64,000 bases of DNA from Alistipes putredinis DSM 17216 (GCF_000154465.1 NZ_DS499577.1:1052013-1116012); one strand, 5' to 3'; positions 1 through 7,857 are shown, counted from the stretch's first letter. Numbers and translations: made by a program. The notes: a model not told the origin generated them from the letters alone.

Positions 1-95
1 GCTATTTCGTAGGTGACACCCTCAATCTCGATATTCCCTACATTTCTTTCGAGTATGGCCGATGCGACGCGGCTTTCGATAGTAGTCTGTTCCAT
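1..95 (-). CDS. Partial phage tail gene (5' end only)
   Basis: Only the first 31 codons are in the window, and the gene runs off the left edge. The start is an ATG at 93-95, and the frame stays open to base 1. The peptide (MEQTTIESRVASAILERN...) matches no family I can name. It follows the probable tail tube gene in the same orientation, with only a tRNA gene between them. That is where siphoviruses usually keep the tail assembly chaperone or another tail-shaft gene, so a tail assembly role is a guess from position. Confidence 0.5.
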   Translation of the reverse strand, partial: MEQTTIESRVASAILERNVGNIEIEGVTYEI

Positions 96-111
96 ATTCT
101 GAATAAAATTG

Positions 112-196
112 CGGAGGGTGGAGGATTCGAACCTCCGAAGCCTGACGGCTTGCCTCGTTAGCGGTGAGGTGCATTCAGCCACTCTGCCAACCCTCC
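112..196 (-). tRNA. tRNA-Ser-like (anticodon GCT), prophage-borne, unusual loop
   Basis: The minus strand folds as a class II (long variable arm) tRNA. A 7-bp acceptor stem pairs GGAGGGT with ACCCTCC. There is a D-arm with AGTGGCTGA, a variable-arm stem AAGCC/GGCTT and a perfect T-arm (GGAGG, TTCGAAT, CCTCC). The anticodon GCT would read AGY serine codons, and the long variable arm fits serine. No CCA is encoded. The loop reads CCGCTAA, so position 33 is C where nearly all tRNAs have U, and the closing pair of the anticodon stem is an A:C mismatch. The gene lies between two tail genes of the late operon. It may be functional, decaying, or a read-through RNA. Confidence 0.8.
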
Positions 197-257
197 GGAT
201 TGCGGTTTCTCCTCCAACCGCAAAGGGCGTCTTTCCGCTTGTCAGCATCTTGCGATG

Positions 258-785
258 TTATGCCCCTGCTTGCGCGGCCCAGTCTGCGGCCTTGACGCGG
301 AACTTCTTGTAAAGCTCCCCGTCGGAGCAGGCGAGCACCTTGAACGTGAGATCGACATACGATCCTTCCTCCTCGGAGCTGCCCGGTCGGAACGAAACAT
401 GCGACCGACGAATCTTGATGCCGATAGCACCGATATTCTTGGGCGTGAGCTTCACGGAAAAGTCGTCCGATACGACGTTGGTCTTGACGGTCAGCTCGTC
501 GCCGTCCTCCGAGACCTCTGCCCCGTTGAACATCTTTTCCTTGTCGAAGTCCATCTCCTTGACGCGGGTCGTCAGGGTAACGACCGGCTCGCCCTCCTCT
601 TCGGCAACCACGATCCCGCCCGTTGCCGTTGCGGTCAGCGTTTCGCCGTCCTCGGTGGCAAGCGTCGTCGATTTGTCGTTGATCGTCCCTACATCGGTCA
701 GAGTGGCGGCCATCGCCTCGTCGTCGCCGGTCTTGCCGACTTCGATTTTGCACTTCGACCACGACATGATGATTTTCTTTGCCAT
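258..785 (-). CDS. Probable major tail tube protein
   Basis: This 175-residue protein is rich in beta-prone segments with many Thr/Val/Asp/Glu residues and no cysteine motif, apart from one Cys near each end. It begins MAKKIIMSWSK with an ATG at 783-785. Size, composition and place (after the head-tail connector genes, before further tail genes) fit a siphovirus tail tube subunit, which polymerises into the DNA-conducting tube. It is followed on the same strand by a tRNA gene and then another tail gene. The assignment is from position and composition, not a recognised motif. A different tail structural protein is possible. Confidence 0.55.
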   Translation of the reverse strand: MAKKIIMSWSKCKIEVGKTGDDEAMAATLTDVGTINDKSTTLATEDGETLTATATGGIVVAEEEGEPVVTLTTRVKEMDFDKEKMFNGAEVSEDGDELTVKTNVVSDDFSVKLTPKNIGAIGIKIRRSHVSFRPGSSEEEGSYVDLTFKVLACSDGELYKKFRVKAADWAAQAGA

Positions 786-789
786 AATC

Positions 790-1197
790 CTATTCTGTTA
801 TGCGGTTAAACTTGATTCTTGCGTATATGAAATGCTGCTCTATTTCCTCGTTGCGCATCGTCGTCGGTGTCGTATCGGTTTCGAGCCAGTATTCCGTACC
901 ACCTGCGGTTTCTACGAATGCGAGAAGCAGCTCCTCCAACTTGCCGATGCGGTTCTTGTCGGGAACCATCCGGCCGTCGGCATGAGGTATATCGGGGACA
1001 TAGAGATTGAAGATCACCACGCCCGTTTGTACCTGTTCATCAAGTCCTGCGAGGAACTTGACGATCAAATCCTCCGTCGTGGCATTGGCAGGGCGCATTT
1101 CGGGTCGGTAAACCTTTCCTTTGATGGCCTTTCCGAGGTCGCTATTCTTGACGAAAGAATAGAAATCCCGCTCAATCTGCATCTCCGTTTTTATCAT
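790..1197 (-). CDS. Putative tail completion/terminator protein
   Basis: The product has 135 residues and starts MIKTEMQIERDFY at 1195-1197. It ends 4 bp before the tail tube gene, so the two are surely co-transcribed. Mixed alpha/beta composition and a length near 130-140 residues, directly upstream of the tail tube gene, are what is usually seen for the tail terminator (gpU-like) of siphoviruses, which caps the finished tail and joins it to the head. I see no diagnostic motif, so the role rests on synteny. Confidence 0.45.
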   Translation of the reverse strand: MIKTEMQIERDFYSFVKNSDLGKAIKGKVYRPEMRPANATTEDLIVKFLAGLDEQVQTGVVIFNLYVPDIPHADGRMVPDKNRIGKLEELLLAFVETAGGTEYWLETDTTPTTMRNEEIEQHFIYARIKFNRITE

Positions 1198-1201
1198 CTC
1201 G

Positions 1202-1690
1202 CTATTCGATTAGACCGTTGAGTAATTTCTTGGCAAGCGATTCGGCTTTCAACTCGGCGGAGGTGAGAACGTCCTTGTGGTGGACTGCTTCGACATACGC
1301 GGCGTATTTCATGCCTGCGCAGACGATCAGAACCACGCCCCACGGAAATTTCGCTTGCAGACTTTGGAGCAATGCTTCGGCGGCGGGCGGGCCGGCTTCG
1401 CCGTTGCCATCCTTGCCGCTGTATTGCTTCGAGGCTCCCGTCACGACGGGCTTCCCGTCCACAAGCACCACATAGCCTATTGATGACCTCAAATTGCCGG
1501 TAATATCGTTGTAGCTGCCACTCTCGCGGGCGATTCGTATGCACTCCTCCCCGATGAAAGAGAGTTGCTTCACGAGCAAGGCGACGATGTCTTTCATCTT
1601 GGCCTGCAATCCGGCTTTCAGCTTGCGCATGTCCGTTTTGCTGACGATGACGCCCTTGTATTTGCCGTGCGAGGTAGCGACTTTCGCCAT
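1202..1690 (-). CDS. HK97 gp10-like neck/tail-completion protein
   Basis: The product has 162 residues. The centre contains SGSYNDITGNLRSSIGYVV, the typical 'tGnLrsSi' segment of the HK97-gp10 family. It is followed by an Asp/Gly-rich stretch and a C-terminal helix containing MKYAAYVEA, also usual for the family ('Y...vE'). HK97 gp10-type proteins sit at the head-tail junction and help complete the tail interface. The gene lies between the head-closure-like gene and the terminator-like gene with 1-4 bp spacing, the order expected for connector genes. Confidence 0.7.
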   Translation of the reverse strand: MAKVATSHGKYKGVIVSKTDMRKLKAGLQAKMKDIVALLVKQLSFIGEECIRIARESGSYNDITGNLRSSIGYVVLVDGKPVVTGASKQYSGKDGNGEAGPPAAEALLQSLQAKFPWGVVLIVCAGMKYAAYVEAVHHKDVLTSAELKAESLAKKLLNGLIE

Positions 1691-1691
1691 A

Positions 1692-2003
1692 TCACACCAC
1701 GATTTGAGTTCTGCCTACGGTGGTGAGAGGTTCGGCGTTCATCACGCGGTATTCGCCGAGATTTTCGCCCATCCTTTCGAGTTTCACCCGATTGTAGGGG
1801 AAAGGGATGCACTCAACAAGGATCGTAAACGAAGCCTGCCGAAATTCGCCGTCTTCGTAACGCCCTTTGCGGTTATCGCTGTTGGTCTTGATGGAGCAGG
1901 GGATAGCCTCGCTCCATGCGGATTGTGCCTTGATAGGCTCGCCCCATTCGTCGATACCGCCCTCGGTGAGTATCTCGTAGCGCAATGTGCCGTTGTATCT
2001 CAT
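1692..2003 (-). CDS. Putative head closure / head-tail joining protein
   Basis: A 103-residue protein starting MRYNGTLRYEIL at 2001-2003. Size, predicted beta-rich character and a segment such as 'FTILVECIPFPYNRVKLERMGENLGEYRV' (read as 'x-I-x-x-x-Y...I-x-x-x-G..y.V') resemble SPP1 gp16/HK97-type head-closure proteins, which plug the connector after packaging. It is one base from the gp10-like gene and one base from the adaptor gene. The evidence is length, fold-like pattern and order. Confidence 0.5.
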   Translation of the reverse strand: MRYNGTLRYEILTEGGIDEWGEPIKAQSAWSEAIPCSIKTNSDNRKGRYEDGEFRQASFTILVECIPFPYNRVKLERMGENLGEYRVMNAEPLTTVGRTQIVV

Positions 2004-2004
2004 A

Positions 2005-2340
2005 TCACCATAGATGCGTGCCGTCCTCGATCACGCGCATATAGTCGGAAAGAACCTCATCCGCATTGAGACCATAATAGCCGCACCAAATCGAAAGGCT
2101 CTGTTTGAGGGCTTCCTCGCTCATTACGGAGGTCGATACGCCGTTCTCGGAGCGGCTGTTTTCGACATATCCGATGACAAGGCGGGCGGCAACCCGAAAG
2201 ATCATAGGGTCTTTCGGGGTCGCCTCGGCCTTTGCGTCGATGCCCTCGTTGAAGAGCGCAAATTCGATGGTCGCGTTATCAGGATAGAATGTGTTTGCTA
2301 TCGCATTGCACAAACTCCTCGTTGCGGTAAGGTTATCCAC
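2005..2340 (-). CDS. Putative head-tail adaptor protein
   Basis: 111 residues, probably starting at a GTG (2338-2340), two bases after the capsid gene's stop; no in-frame ATG lies near enough to replace it. The sequence is mostly alpha-helical (LCNAIANTFYP; LKQSLSIWCGYYGL), like the small helical adaptors (HK97 gp6/SPP1 gp15) that bind the portal and carry the closure protein. Position immediately after the major capsid gene supports this. No motif is decisive. Confidence 0.5.
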   Translation of the reverse strand: MDNLTATRSLCNAIANTFYPDNATIEFALFNEGIDAKAEATPKDPMIFRVAARLVIGYVENSRSENGVSTSVMSEEALKQSLSIWCGYYGLNADEVLSDYMRVIEDGTHLW

Positions 2341-2342
2341 GG

Positions 2343-3449
2343 CTACTGCTGCGTTTTGAGGGTGTAGATGCCGTTCATTTCCGTAATTACGGGCAACGAG
2401 AGCGATTCGGCCTTGGTGAACTCAACGCCGTTGCTACCCTGCGTTTCGCCCACGCCCCATTGCGAGACGCGGATACGCCCGTAGTTGGAGTACGCTACTC
2501 CGGCCTCCTGTTTCAGCTCGTTGTTCGCCCATGCGTTTTTGACGATGCCGAGCTTGCCGTCGGGAATGAAAACCATGTTCTTCTCGTTCCACGGCGTATA
2601 GGGGACGCGGAGTTTGCCTTTCTGAATGCGAACCTGACGGCGGATAGGCTCGAAAACAGGGTAGCTGTTCTCCTGCATATAGGCGTTCAGGTCTTTCAGT
2701 TGCACGATCTTCGCAGATTTGTCGGTTCCCCAGATCATCTGCTTGATCTTCTTGCTGCGGCACATGTAGGAGATGCGCGACGGAGCGCAGAGGATTTTGC
2801 CGAATACGGTTTTGTCCTGTGCGGCGTCGATGATGCCCTGCACGTCCTCGAAGCAGTCCACCGTGTCGAGATTGGCATCCGTCCACGGGGTTTTGGACGA
2901 CGCGATATTCTCGGCGGGCTGGTTGAAGTTGATCGTGCCGCGCACGCCACCTTCGGGGTTGATGTTGTCGTCGAGTTCGACGATACCCTCGTTCGAGAGC
3001 GGGCGCAGGAACAGGATGTCGAGCTTTGCGAGAACGGAACTTACGACCGTCGTCGAACTGCCCCACATCAGTTTGATGAGCTGCTCCGTCTTTGCCTTGT
3101 CGGGGAGCGACTTGCTGTCGAGGATTTGCAGAACCTTACGATAGTCCTGAATCGTCATCGGCAGCGTTACGGCATGATTGAGGATGCGCTCTTTCACGGT
3201 TTCCAGTCCCTCAGTACCGAGGATAGCCTCTTTCGACTGGTCGCCGATGGTCGGTGCGGCTACCGTGATGTTGTACTGACCGATGATCTCCTCGAAGTCG
3301 AGGCCGATAGTCGGGGTGTCCCAGTCGAGGAAACGCTCGAAGATTACGTTGTCGAAAAGCTGCTTGTGTAGTTTCGAGGCGGCATCGAAGCGAGCCTGTA
3401 CGTGCTGCGTCAATGCGCCAAAGATTGAACTATAAAGAATTTCGGGCAT
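2343..3449 (-). CDS. Major capsid protein (HK97-fold, lambda gpE-like)
   Basis: 368 residues beginning MPEILYSSIFGAL. It has the layout of Bacteroidetes-phage E-type capsid proteins: an N-terminal helix, a central E-loop/P-domain region (TVAAPTIGDQSKEAILG, then LPMTIQDYRKVLQ), an A-domain with VPYTPWNEKNMVFIPDGKLG, and a C-terminal strand region (YGRIRVSQWGVGETQG). It forms the icosahedral shell. The gene lies between decoration/scaffold genes upstream and connector genes downstream, the usual capsid position. No protease gene is visible beside it, so scaffold removal may not need a dedicated protease, or the protease may be elsewhere. Confidence 0.85.
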   Translation of the reverse strand: MPEILYSSIFGALTQHVQARFDAASKLHKQLFDNVIFERFLDWDTPTIGLDFEEIIGQYNITVAAPTIGDQSKEAILGTEGLETVKERILNHAVTLPMTIQDYRKVLQILDSKSLPDKAKTEQLIKLMWGSSTTVVSSVLAKLDILFLRPLSNEGIVELDDNINPEGGVRGTINFNQPAENIASSKTPWTDANLDTVDCFEDVQGIIDAAQDKTVFGKILCAPSRISYMCRSKKIKQMIWGTDKSAKIVQLKDLNAYMQENSYPVFEPIRRQVRIQKGKLRVPYTPWNEKNMVFIPDGKLGIVKNAWANNELKQEAGVAYSNYGRIRVSQWGVGETQGSNGVEFTKAESLSLPVITEMNGIYTLKTQQ

Positions 3450-3454
3450 GATCG

Positions 3455-4087
3455 TTACTGTTTAATGAACAGAATGTTCGGGTTTGCTTTGAGGCAGACC
3501 TTGCCGGGATTGATGAGCCAGTCTTCCAGCAGCGGGAAGTTCAGGCTCGGATAGAGGACTACCGCCTCGTATGCGGCATCAATCGTCGGGAGGCCCTTTC
3601 CGGTGAACTCCTTGACCGCGCCGACAACCATGTTCGGCGTGTAGAGAGGTGCGGCGGGGACGGCTTCATTGTCGCCCTCGGCGGCCGCTGCTGCCGATGC
3701 TTCAACGAGGATGTCGCCCTCGGCCAGCCCTGCGATGGCGGATGCGAACGTAAGAACATCGTACTCGGCATTGGCCGTGTCGATGGACTTGATGATCGGG
3801 GATTTGTCGGTTACTCCGAGTTTCATCACCACGTCGCCTGCGACGAAGTAATGACCTTTGGCGATGCGGGGCGCGGTGGTCGTGCCTCCTGCGAGAACCT
3901 TGGCGGTCTTGCAAACGGCGGCACTCATCGCCTCGAAATCGACATGGATAGGAGTTCCCCGATGCAACACCGTTCCGACGGGGAAGTTCTGCACCGGCTT
4001 GAAGCCGCCCGGCAGAATCTTGCACTCGCCGCGCCAAATTTCGGGCGTGTGGCCCGATAGCTGCGTTTTCTTGAAATCAATAGCCAT
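3455..4087 (-). CDS. Head decoration/fiber-like protein
   Basis: 210 residues from the ATG at 4085-4087 (MAIDFKKTQ); an upstream in-frame TTG is less likely. The middle (GHYFVAGDVVMKLG, GDILVEASAAAAAEG) resembles a small all-beta capsid-surface domain followed by an Ala-rich linker. The C-terminal part ends with a hydrophobic segment (LNFPLLEDWLINPGKVC). In Bacteroidetes phages such genes between scaffold and capsid are usually annotated as head fiber or decoration proteins, which bind the outer shell. That role is inferred from family resemblance and position. Confidence 0.55.
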   Translation of the reverse strand: MAIDFKKTQLSGHTPEIWRGECKILPGGFKPVQNFPVGTVLHRGTPIHVDFEAMSAAVCKTAKVLAGGTTTAPRIAKGHYFVAGDVVMKLGVTDKSPIIKSIDTANAEYDVLTFASAIAGLAEGDILVEASAAAAAEGDNEAVPAAPLYTPNMVVGAVKEFTGKGLPTIDAAYEAVVLYPSLNFPLLEDWLINPGKVCLKANPNILFIKQ

Positions 4088-4126
4088 TGTTGCAATCAAT
4101 TTTAAGGGGTGAATGATACGGAGCTG

Positions 4127-4717
4127 TTACTTGTTGGGAAGACTTTCGGCCCAAGCTTTGGCGGCAGCTTCCATAGCCTCCTTGCTACTTCCCGTTTCAT
4201 GCGCCTGCTCCTTGGGCATGAGGTTGTTGGTGACTAACTCCTGCTTGTAATCCGCCAACTCCTTATCGAGGTCTGCATCTTCTGCGAATGAGACTCGCTT
4301 CATCAGGTAGTCGGGAATTCCGAGCTTTTTAGCCTTTGCCGAGATTTCGGCCTGTCGCGTAGTTTTTGCCTTTTCCGCTTTGAGAGCGGCGTTCTCGGTT
4401 TCGAGATCGGTCAACTTCTTTTGGAAAGGCTTGAACCATTCGGGGGCCTCATCATCGTTTCCGCCCTCATCTTCGCCCTCGTCGTTGGATTGCGGTTTCT
4501 TTGATTGCGGTTTCGGACGTTGCGTCTTCCTCGTGATCTCCCCCTGCATTGCCTTTGCATAGGGCACGAGCGAATCCACTTTCGCGGCGATGTCTTCGTC
4601 CGAGGCATCGTCGGCAAGACCCTCCGCCCCGATCTCTACGAGGTCGTCGAGTGCCTTGTCAGTCAGTCCCATATCCTTGCATTTTTCGGATAAGAGCTTG
4701 CGAAATTTCTTTTTCAT
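4127..4717 (-). CDS. Capsid scaffolding protein
   Basis: 196 residues, highly charged and almost entirely helical. It has an N-terminal Lys-rich helix, an Asp/Glu-rich linker (NDEGEDEGGNDDEAPEWF) and a coiled coil (LTDLETENAALKAEKAKT), ending in a basic/helical C-terminus. This is the usual profile of a phage scaffold (gp20/GPO-type), which guides capsid assembly and is then lost. It is the first gene of the capsid-tail segment. It begins 36 bases downstream of a Bacteroidetes-type -7 element at 4753-4760, so this half of the late operon has its own promoter after the inserted cassette. Confidence 0.8.
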   Translation of the reverse strand: MKKKFRKLLSEKCKDMGLTDKALDDLVEIGAEGLADDASDEDIAAKVDSLVPYAKAMQGEITRKTQRPKPQSKKPQSNDEGEDEGGNDDEAPEWFKPFQKKLTDLETENAALKAEKAKTTRQAEISAKAKKLGIPDYLMKRVSFAEDADLDKELADYKQELVTNNLMPKEQAHETGSSKEAMEAAAKAWAESLPNK

Positions 4718-4752
4718 AGTCGAAAAAAATTGTTAAAACGTATCGTTACGGA

Positions 4753-4781
4753 CAAAGGTAATGAAAAATATCTATTAGGTA
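4753..4781 (-). promoter_or_regulatory. Promoter plus palindromic operator for the capsid-tail genes
   Basis: Read on the minus strand there is TACCTTTG (4753-4760), matching the -7 consensus TAnnTTTG. Eight bases upstream lies TACCTAATAGATA (4769-4781), a near-perfect palindrome with one mismatch. The same arrangement occurs at 20451-20480 and, as a half site, at 36957-36983. The palindrome is probably a regulator site or a phage-specific upstream element. Confidence 0.65.
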
Positions 4782-4880
4782 TCTAAAATTTCAACAAAAA
4801 TTATCTGTGTGGTTATGATATAGTTATCCGTAAATACACGTTTTTGGCTGATTTTGAGCGCATTTTTTCTGCGAAAAAAG

Positions 4881-4911
4881 TTGCTTACTATAATAGTTGG
4901 CTATATATTTG
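4881..4911 (+). promoter_or_regulatory. Promoter of the opposite-strand cassette
   Basis: TTG at 4881-4883 and TATATTTG at 4904-4911 are separated by 20 bases, a good match to the Bacteroidetes -33/-7 promoter. It faces right and would start transcription about 50 bases before the first cassette gene (4969). It lacks the TACCTA palindrome seen at the other phage promoters here, so it may be expressed independently of them. Confidence 0.65.
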
Positions 4912-4968
4912 CATCATCAAACAGATACTTAATAAGTAATAAATAACGACCAAAATTTATAATAGGCT

Positions 4969-5337
4969 ATGACACGAGAAGAGTTTACCGAAAGAGTTGG
5001 CTTGAATGTATCGGACGGAATTTTTGAGGTATGGAACGGGGTGTATATGTCCTCGGATAAGGACAAGGACGAGTTCTGCAAACCATTCGCCACCAAGAAA
5101 GGGCATCTCGATCTTTCCCGGTCAATGGTGATCGAAATCGCCGAATTGAAGAAAAAGATCAGAGTGCAAAAAGAGAGCTATGATCGGCAGGTAGAACTCG
5201 CAACGTCCTATCAGGATAAGTATTACGCGGAAAAGGCCAAGCACGATGAGTTTTACAAGAAATATGCGGAAGAGTGCGAAAAGCGATACGCTCTCGAAAG
5301 AAAGCTCGAACAGATAATGAACCTAATCAACGCATAA
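4969..5337 (+). CDS. Hypothetical coiled-coil protein
   Basis: 122 residues starting MTREEFTERVGLNVSD. The N-terminal third has aromatic/charged character (FEVWNGVYMSSDKDKDEFCKPF). From about residue 52 the chain is a continuous charged helix, likely a coiled coil (IAELKKKIRVQKESYDRQ, then EECEKRYALERKLEQI). First gene of the cassette running against the late operon. I do not recognise a family. Similar short proteins occur beside plasmid- and conjugative-element genes in Bacteroidetes. Confidence 0.7.
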   Translation: MTREEFTERVGLNVSDGIFEVWNGVYMSSDKDKDEFCKPFATKKGHLDLSRSMVIEIAELKKKIRVQKESYDRQVELATSYQDKYYAEKAKHDEFYKKYAEECEKRYALERKLEQIMNLINA

Positions 5338-5339
5338 TC

Positions 5340-5558
5340 ATGGATAAAGCAAGACAGGCCAAGGCGGAAAGCCTGCATGAATGGAAGTCCCAAATGGCGG
5401 ACTTCCTCCTCGAAAGAGCGCAGAAATTCGGCGACATTACCCTCCATATCAAAGCGGCCGATTTGATTGGCATGAAAGAGGTGATCCGTCGGAAAATCAT
5501 CAAGGGCCTGCCCTTGTGGGAGGTCGATAGGGTTTGGTTGAAAAATAATCTCAAATAA
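5340..5558 (+). CDS. Hypothetical small helical protein
   Basis: 72 residues, ATG at 5340-5342, two bases after the previous stop. Mostly helical and basic (KSQMADFLLERAQKF; VIRRKIIKGLPLWEVDRVW). No recognised domain. The tight spacing with its neighbours shows that it is translated as part of the cassette operon. Confidence 0.65.
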   Translation: MDKARQAKAESLHEWKSQMADFLLERAQKFGDITLHIKAADLIGMKEVIRRKIIKGLPLWEVDRVWLKNNLK

Positions 5559-5566
5559 TCGCAAGT

Positions 5567-5785
5567 ATGGAAAAGATCAAAATCAAGCATGTAGGATTCG
5601 ATTCATGGGATCGGGAGGTATTCCAAACGCAGAAAGGGACGTATGTCGTGGATATAAGTTTGGACTATTCGCATCAGAATATGAGGCTCTGCACGAAGAA
5701 CAACAACGAGTTCGACGGGGAACCGGACACGGCCCTCAAAACCGACGCATTCGAGATCGTCGATGATTTCGAGGCCGAGCAATAA
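5567..5785 (+). CDS. Hypothetical acidic small protein
   Basis: 72 residues (MEKIKIKHVGFDSWDREVFQ...), with alternating beta-prone stretches and an acidic tail (EIVDDFEAEQ). I know such small proteins mainly from accessory regions of Bacteroidetes conjugative elements and phages, where they have no assigned function. Eight bases separate it from the preceding gene, so it belongs to the same operon. Confidence 0.65.
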   Translation: MEKIKIKHVGFDSWDREVFQTQKGTYVVDISLDYSHQNMRLCTKNNNEFDGEPDTALKTDAFEIVDDFEAEQ

Positions 5786-5813
5786 TCGCAAACCTTAAAA
5801 ATTCAACTCAACA

Positions 5814-6023
5814 ATGGCAAATTCAATCAACGTAAACGGGTGTTCCGTCTGCCAGCCGGGGCGAGAGAACTACACAAGTTTCACGGCCAAAATCGGCCGG
5901 AAAACGGTCAAAAGATGGCAATACGACTACCGCACGGAGAGCGGCGAGCTTTTCTCCTGCGTCGGGGTATCCCTCGATAGCTGCCGCGCAAAGCGGGATT
6001 TATGGCTCTCTCAAAAGCAGTAG
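5814..6023 (+). CDS. DUF3873-family protein
   Basis: 69 residues with the family signature: N-terminal 'INVNGCSVCQPGRENYTSF', then 'YDYRTESGELFSCVGVSLDSCRAKRD'. The spaced Cys residues and YDYRT..GELF core identify DUF3873, a small family found almost only on Bacteroidetes mobile elements. Function unknown. It supports the view that the 4.9-9.8 kb cassette has plasmid- or conjugative-element-like content. Confidence 0.75.
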   Translation: MANSINVNGCSVCQPGRENYTSFTAKIGRKTVKRWQYDYRTESGELFSCVGVSLDSCRAKRDLWLSQKQ

Positions 6024-6027
6024 GATC

Positions 6028-6204
6028 ATGGCAACGAAAAAGACGGCAAGAACCTACGAGGTTACGGTCGATATGACGTGGTCGCAGTCCTATACGGTCA
6101 AAGCCAAAACGGCGGCCGAGGCCCGGCGCAAGGCATGGGGAAAATTCAAACGGCGTCCTCCGAAATCCTGCTTTACGCTCATGGAGGACAGAATCGACGA
6201 ATAA
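6028..6204 (+). CDS. Hypothetical small basic protein
   Basis: 58 residues translated from the ATG at 6028 to TAA at 6202-6204 (MATKKTARTYEVTVDMTW...). A beta-hairpin-like first half (YEVTVDMTWSQSYTVKAKT) leads into a basic helix (AAEARRKAWGKFKRR). It fits neatly between DUF3873 and the next gene, with coding-like third-position bias, so I regard it as real despite its size. No family recognised. The fold pattern resembles a small nucleic-acid-binding module, which is a guess. Confidence 0.65.
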   Translation: MATKKTARTYEVTVDMTWSQSYTVKAKTAAEARRKAWGKFKRRPPKSCFTLMEDRIDE

Positions 6205-6221
6205 TAATCAACGCAACAGAT

Positions 6222-6704
6222 ATGGAAGAGAAAGATATTAAGACGGTCAAGACCACGCGGGGCGAACTCCGATACTATCGGGATTGGGGTAATTACGACG
6301 GGGGTGTTGTAATGCTGAACGCCCAAACTATCGACCGCTACAAGGCGATCAAGAACGAGCATCCCGATGCTGATAAATGCGGGGTTTTCTTCGCTTTTAG
6401 CAGAGAACAGTTCGCCGAGGGATACAAGCATTTGGTAGAACTCGGACACATCAAAGACGGCGATAAAATATGCCAAGATAAGGACACGGGAGCTTTCGGT
6501 ACAAAGGACGGACTTGCGGCATTCTTCAAGTTCTACGACGATAGCCGGGCGGCTATCCCGAAAGAATGCGATCCGCAGGAGGTTTATTTCTACGAATACA
6601 ATAACCACGAGTGCATGATCGCATGGGATGGTGATAAAGAAGCCTATGACCTTATCGTCGGGTATTGGGGTGAGGAAGTAGCAAAGACTATTGAACGATT
6701 ATAA
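6222..6704 (+). CDS. Hypothetical protein of mobile-element type
   Basis: 160 residues from the ATG at 6222, chosen because it follows an ATCAACGCA leader like those before other genes here; an upstream in-frame extension overlaps the preceding gene. The protein reads MEEKDIKTVKTTRGELRYYR..., with WGNYDGGVVML, GVFFAFSREQFAEGYKHLVE, and a C-terminal YFYEYNNHECMIAWDGDKEA. The 'F.FAFs.eQF.eG' and 'YNNHEC' elements are familiar from Bacteroidetes plasmid and phage accessory proteins of unknown role. Confidence 0.7.
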   Translation: MEEKDIKTVKTTRGELRYYRDWGNYDGGVVMLNAQTIDRYKAIKNEHPDADKCGVFFAFSREQFAEGYKHLVELGHIKDGDKICQDKDTGAFGTKDGLAAFFKFYDDSRAAIPKECDPQEVYFYEYNNHECMIAWDGDKEAYDLIVGYWGEEVAKTIERL

Positions 6705-6722
6705 ATTAAAATTCAACGCATT

Positions 6723-7619
6723 ATGGAAACGACATTGAACAACAAATTTTTCGACTTCGAGAAAGCAAAGGTGCAGACCCTCTCCCTCGATCAACTGGCG
6801 CGAACCCACAAGGAGAACGACATCTACGGCAAGCCGCTACGGGGCATTTACCACTATGATTTGCTGAATCAGATTATCGGCATGTGCAACGCGCAGAATT
6901 ATGATGTCGAGGTTTACGACCTCTTTGCAGCGCAGAATAAAGACCGCAATACTCCGGGTGTCGTCCTCTTGCCGCAGGTAGAGGCCCAATACGGAGAGCG
7001 GGCCGTCGAAGCGCATATCCTCCGTCGGGTATTCGCCAACATTCGCATCACGAATTTCGATGATGCAGATCATACGACCAATCTTGCCGTCGCATTTCAT
7101 CAGAAAGGAATACAGGTCGGATTCGGCAATATGGTGATGATCTGCCACAACCAATGTATGCTCTGCGCGGATCAATATATCTCGACCTATTCGGAGAAAG
7201 GACAGGGACGGGGCAATGGCGTAACGATTCCCGAAATCCTCGACATCGTGAAGTCATGGATCGTCGATGCCCGCCGAATCGTCGTTACCGAGCGGGAGAA
7301 GATCGAGCGGATGAAGCAAATCCCTATCGACGCGCAGCAGATGTTTACGTTGATCGGGATGCTGACCGCCCTCCGCGTTAAATGCGATACTCATATCGCA
7401 GAAATCAGGGAGAACCGCACCTATCCGCTCAATCAGTCGCAAATCTCGCGGCTTACCGAGGATATGATGTATCGCTACTATCAGAACGGCAAGGTCACGG
7501 TATGGGATTTATACAACGGCGCAACGGAGTTGTATAAAGCCGATACGATGGATATTCCGGCCCTTTTGCCGCAGAACAGGGCGATGGTCGGGTTCTTGTC
7601 GGAGCAATTCGGAATTTAG
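6723..7619 (+). CDS. DUF932-like phage/plasmid protein
   Basis: 298 residues starting METTLNNKFFDFEK, two bases after a clear AATTCAACGCA leader (6711-6720). Features: VFANIRITNFDDADHTTNLAVAFHQKGIQVGFGNMVMICHNQCML in the middle third, then a helical region (VKSWIVDARRIVVTEREKI) and a C-terminal helix-rich end. The 'i.i.Ns.dg..a..v.fh..gi.v.cGN.mv....' layout recalls DUF932/TIGR03299 plasmid- and phage-related proteins. Their biochemical function is not known. The largest unknown gene of the cassette. Confidence 0.6.
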   Translation: METTLNNKFFDFEKAKVQTLSLDQLARTHKENDIYGKPLRGIYHYDLLNQIIGMCNAQNYDVEVYDLFAAQNKDRNTPGVVLLPQVEAQYGERAVEAHILRRVFANIRITNFDDADHTTNLAVAFHQKGIQVGFGNMVMICHNQCMLCADQYISTYSEKGQGRGNGVTIPEILDIVKSWIVDARRIVVTEREKIERMKQIPIDAQQMFTLIGMLTALRVKCDTHIAEIRENRTYPLNQSQISRLTEDMMYRYYQNGKVTVWDLYNGATELYKADTMDIPALLPQNRAMVGFLSEQFGI

Positions 7620-7621
7620 CC

Positions 7622-7855
7622 ATGTATCTCGATGCAACGTGCGAGGGTCTCCCGTCTTCAAAATGGGAGGCCCTTATGAAAGGTGCAAGGAGGGTCAGTT
7701 ATAGGATGCTGGTATCGCGCGTCAAAAGCGAAATTCCGGAGTTGTATCGTGCGTTGGCTTTGAACCTATACAATCCGTGGGCGGATCAATGCAGGCAGAC
7801 CGCCACGCATTTTATCCTCGTGCATTCGGCGATAGAGTATTTTATCCACAAATAG
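7622..7855 (+). CDS. Hypothetical small protein
   Basis: 77 residues (MYLDATCEGLPSSKWEALM...), largely helical, with ELYRALALNLYNPW and a hydrophobic helix near the end (HFILVHSAIEYFIHK). It starts two bases after the DUF932-like stop and is therefore probably coupled to it. Followed by the iteron-bearing non-coding stretch. No family recognised. Confidence 0.65.
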   Translation: MYLDATCEGLPSSKWEALMKGARRVSYRMLVSRVKSEIPELYRALALNLYNPWADQCRQTATHFILVHSAIEYFIHK

Positions 7856-7857
7856 GG

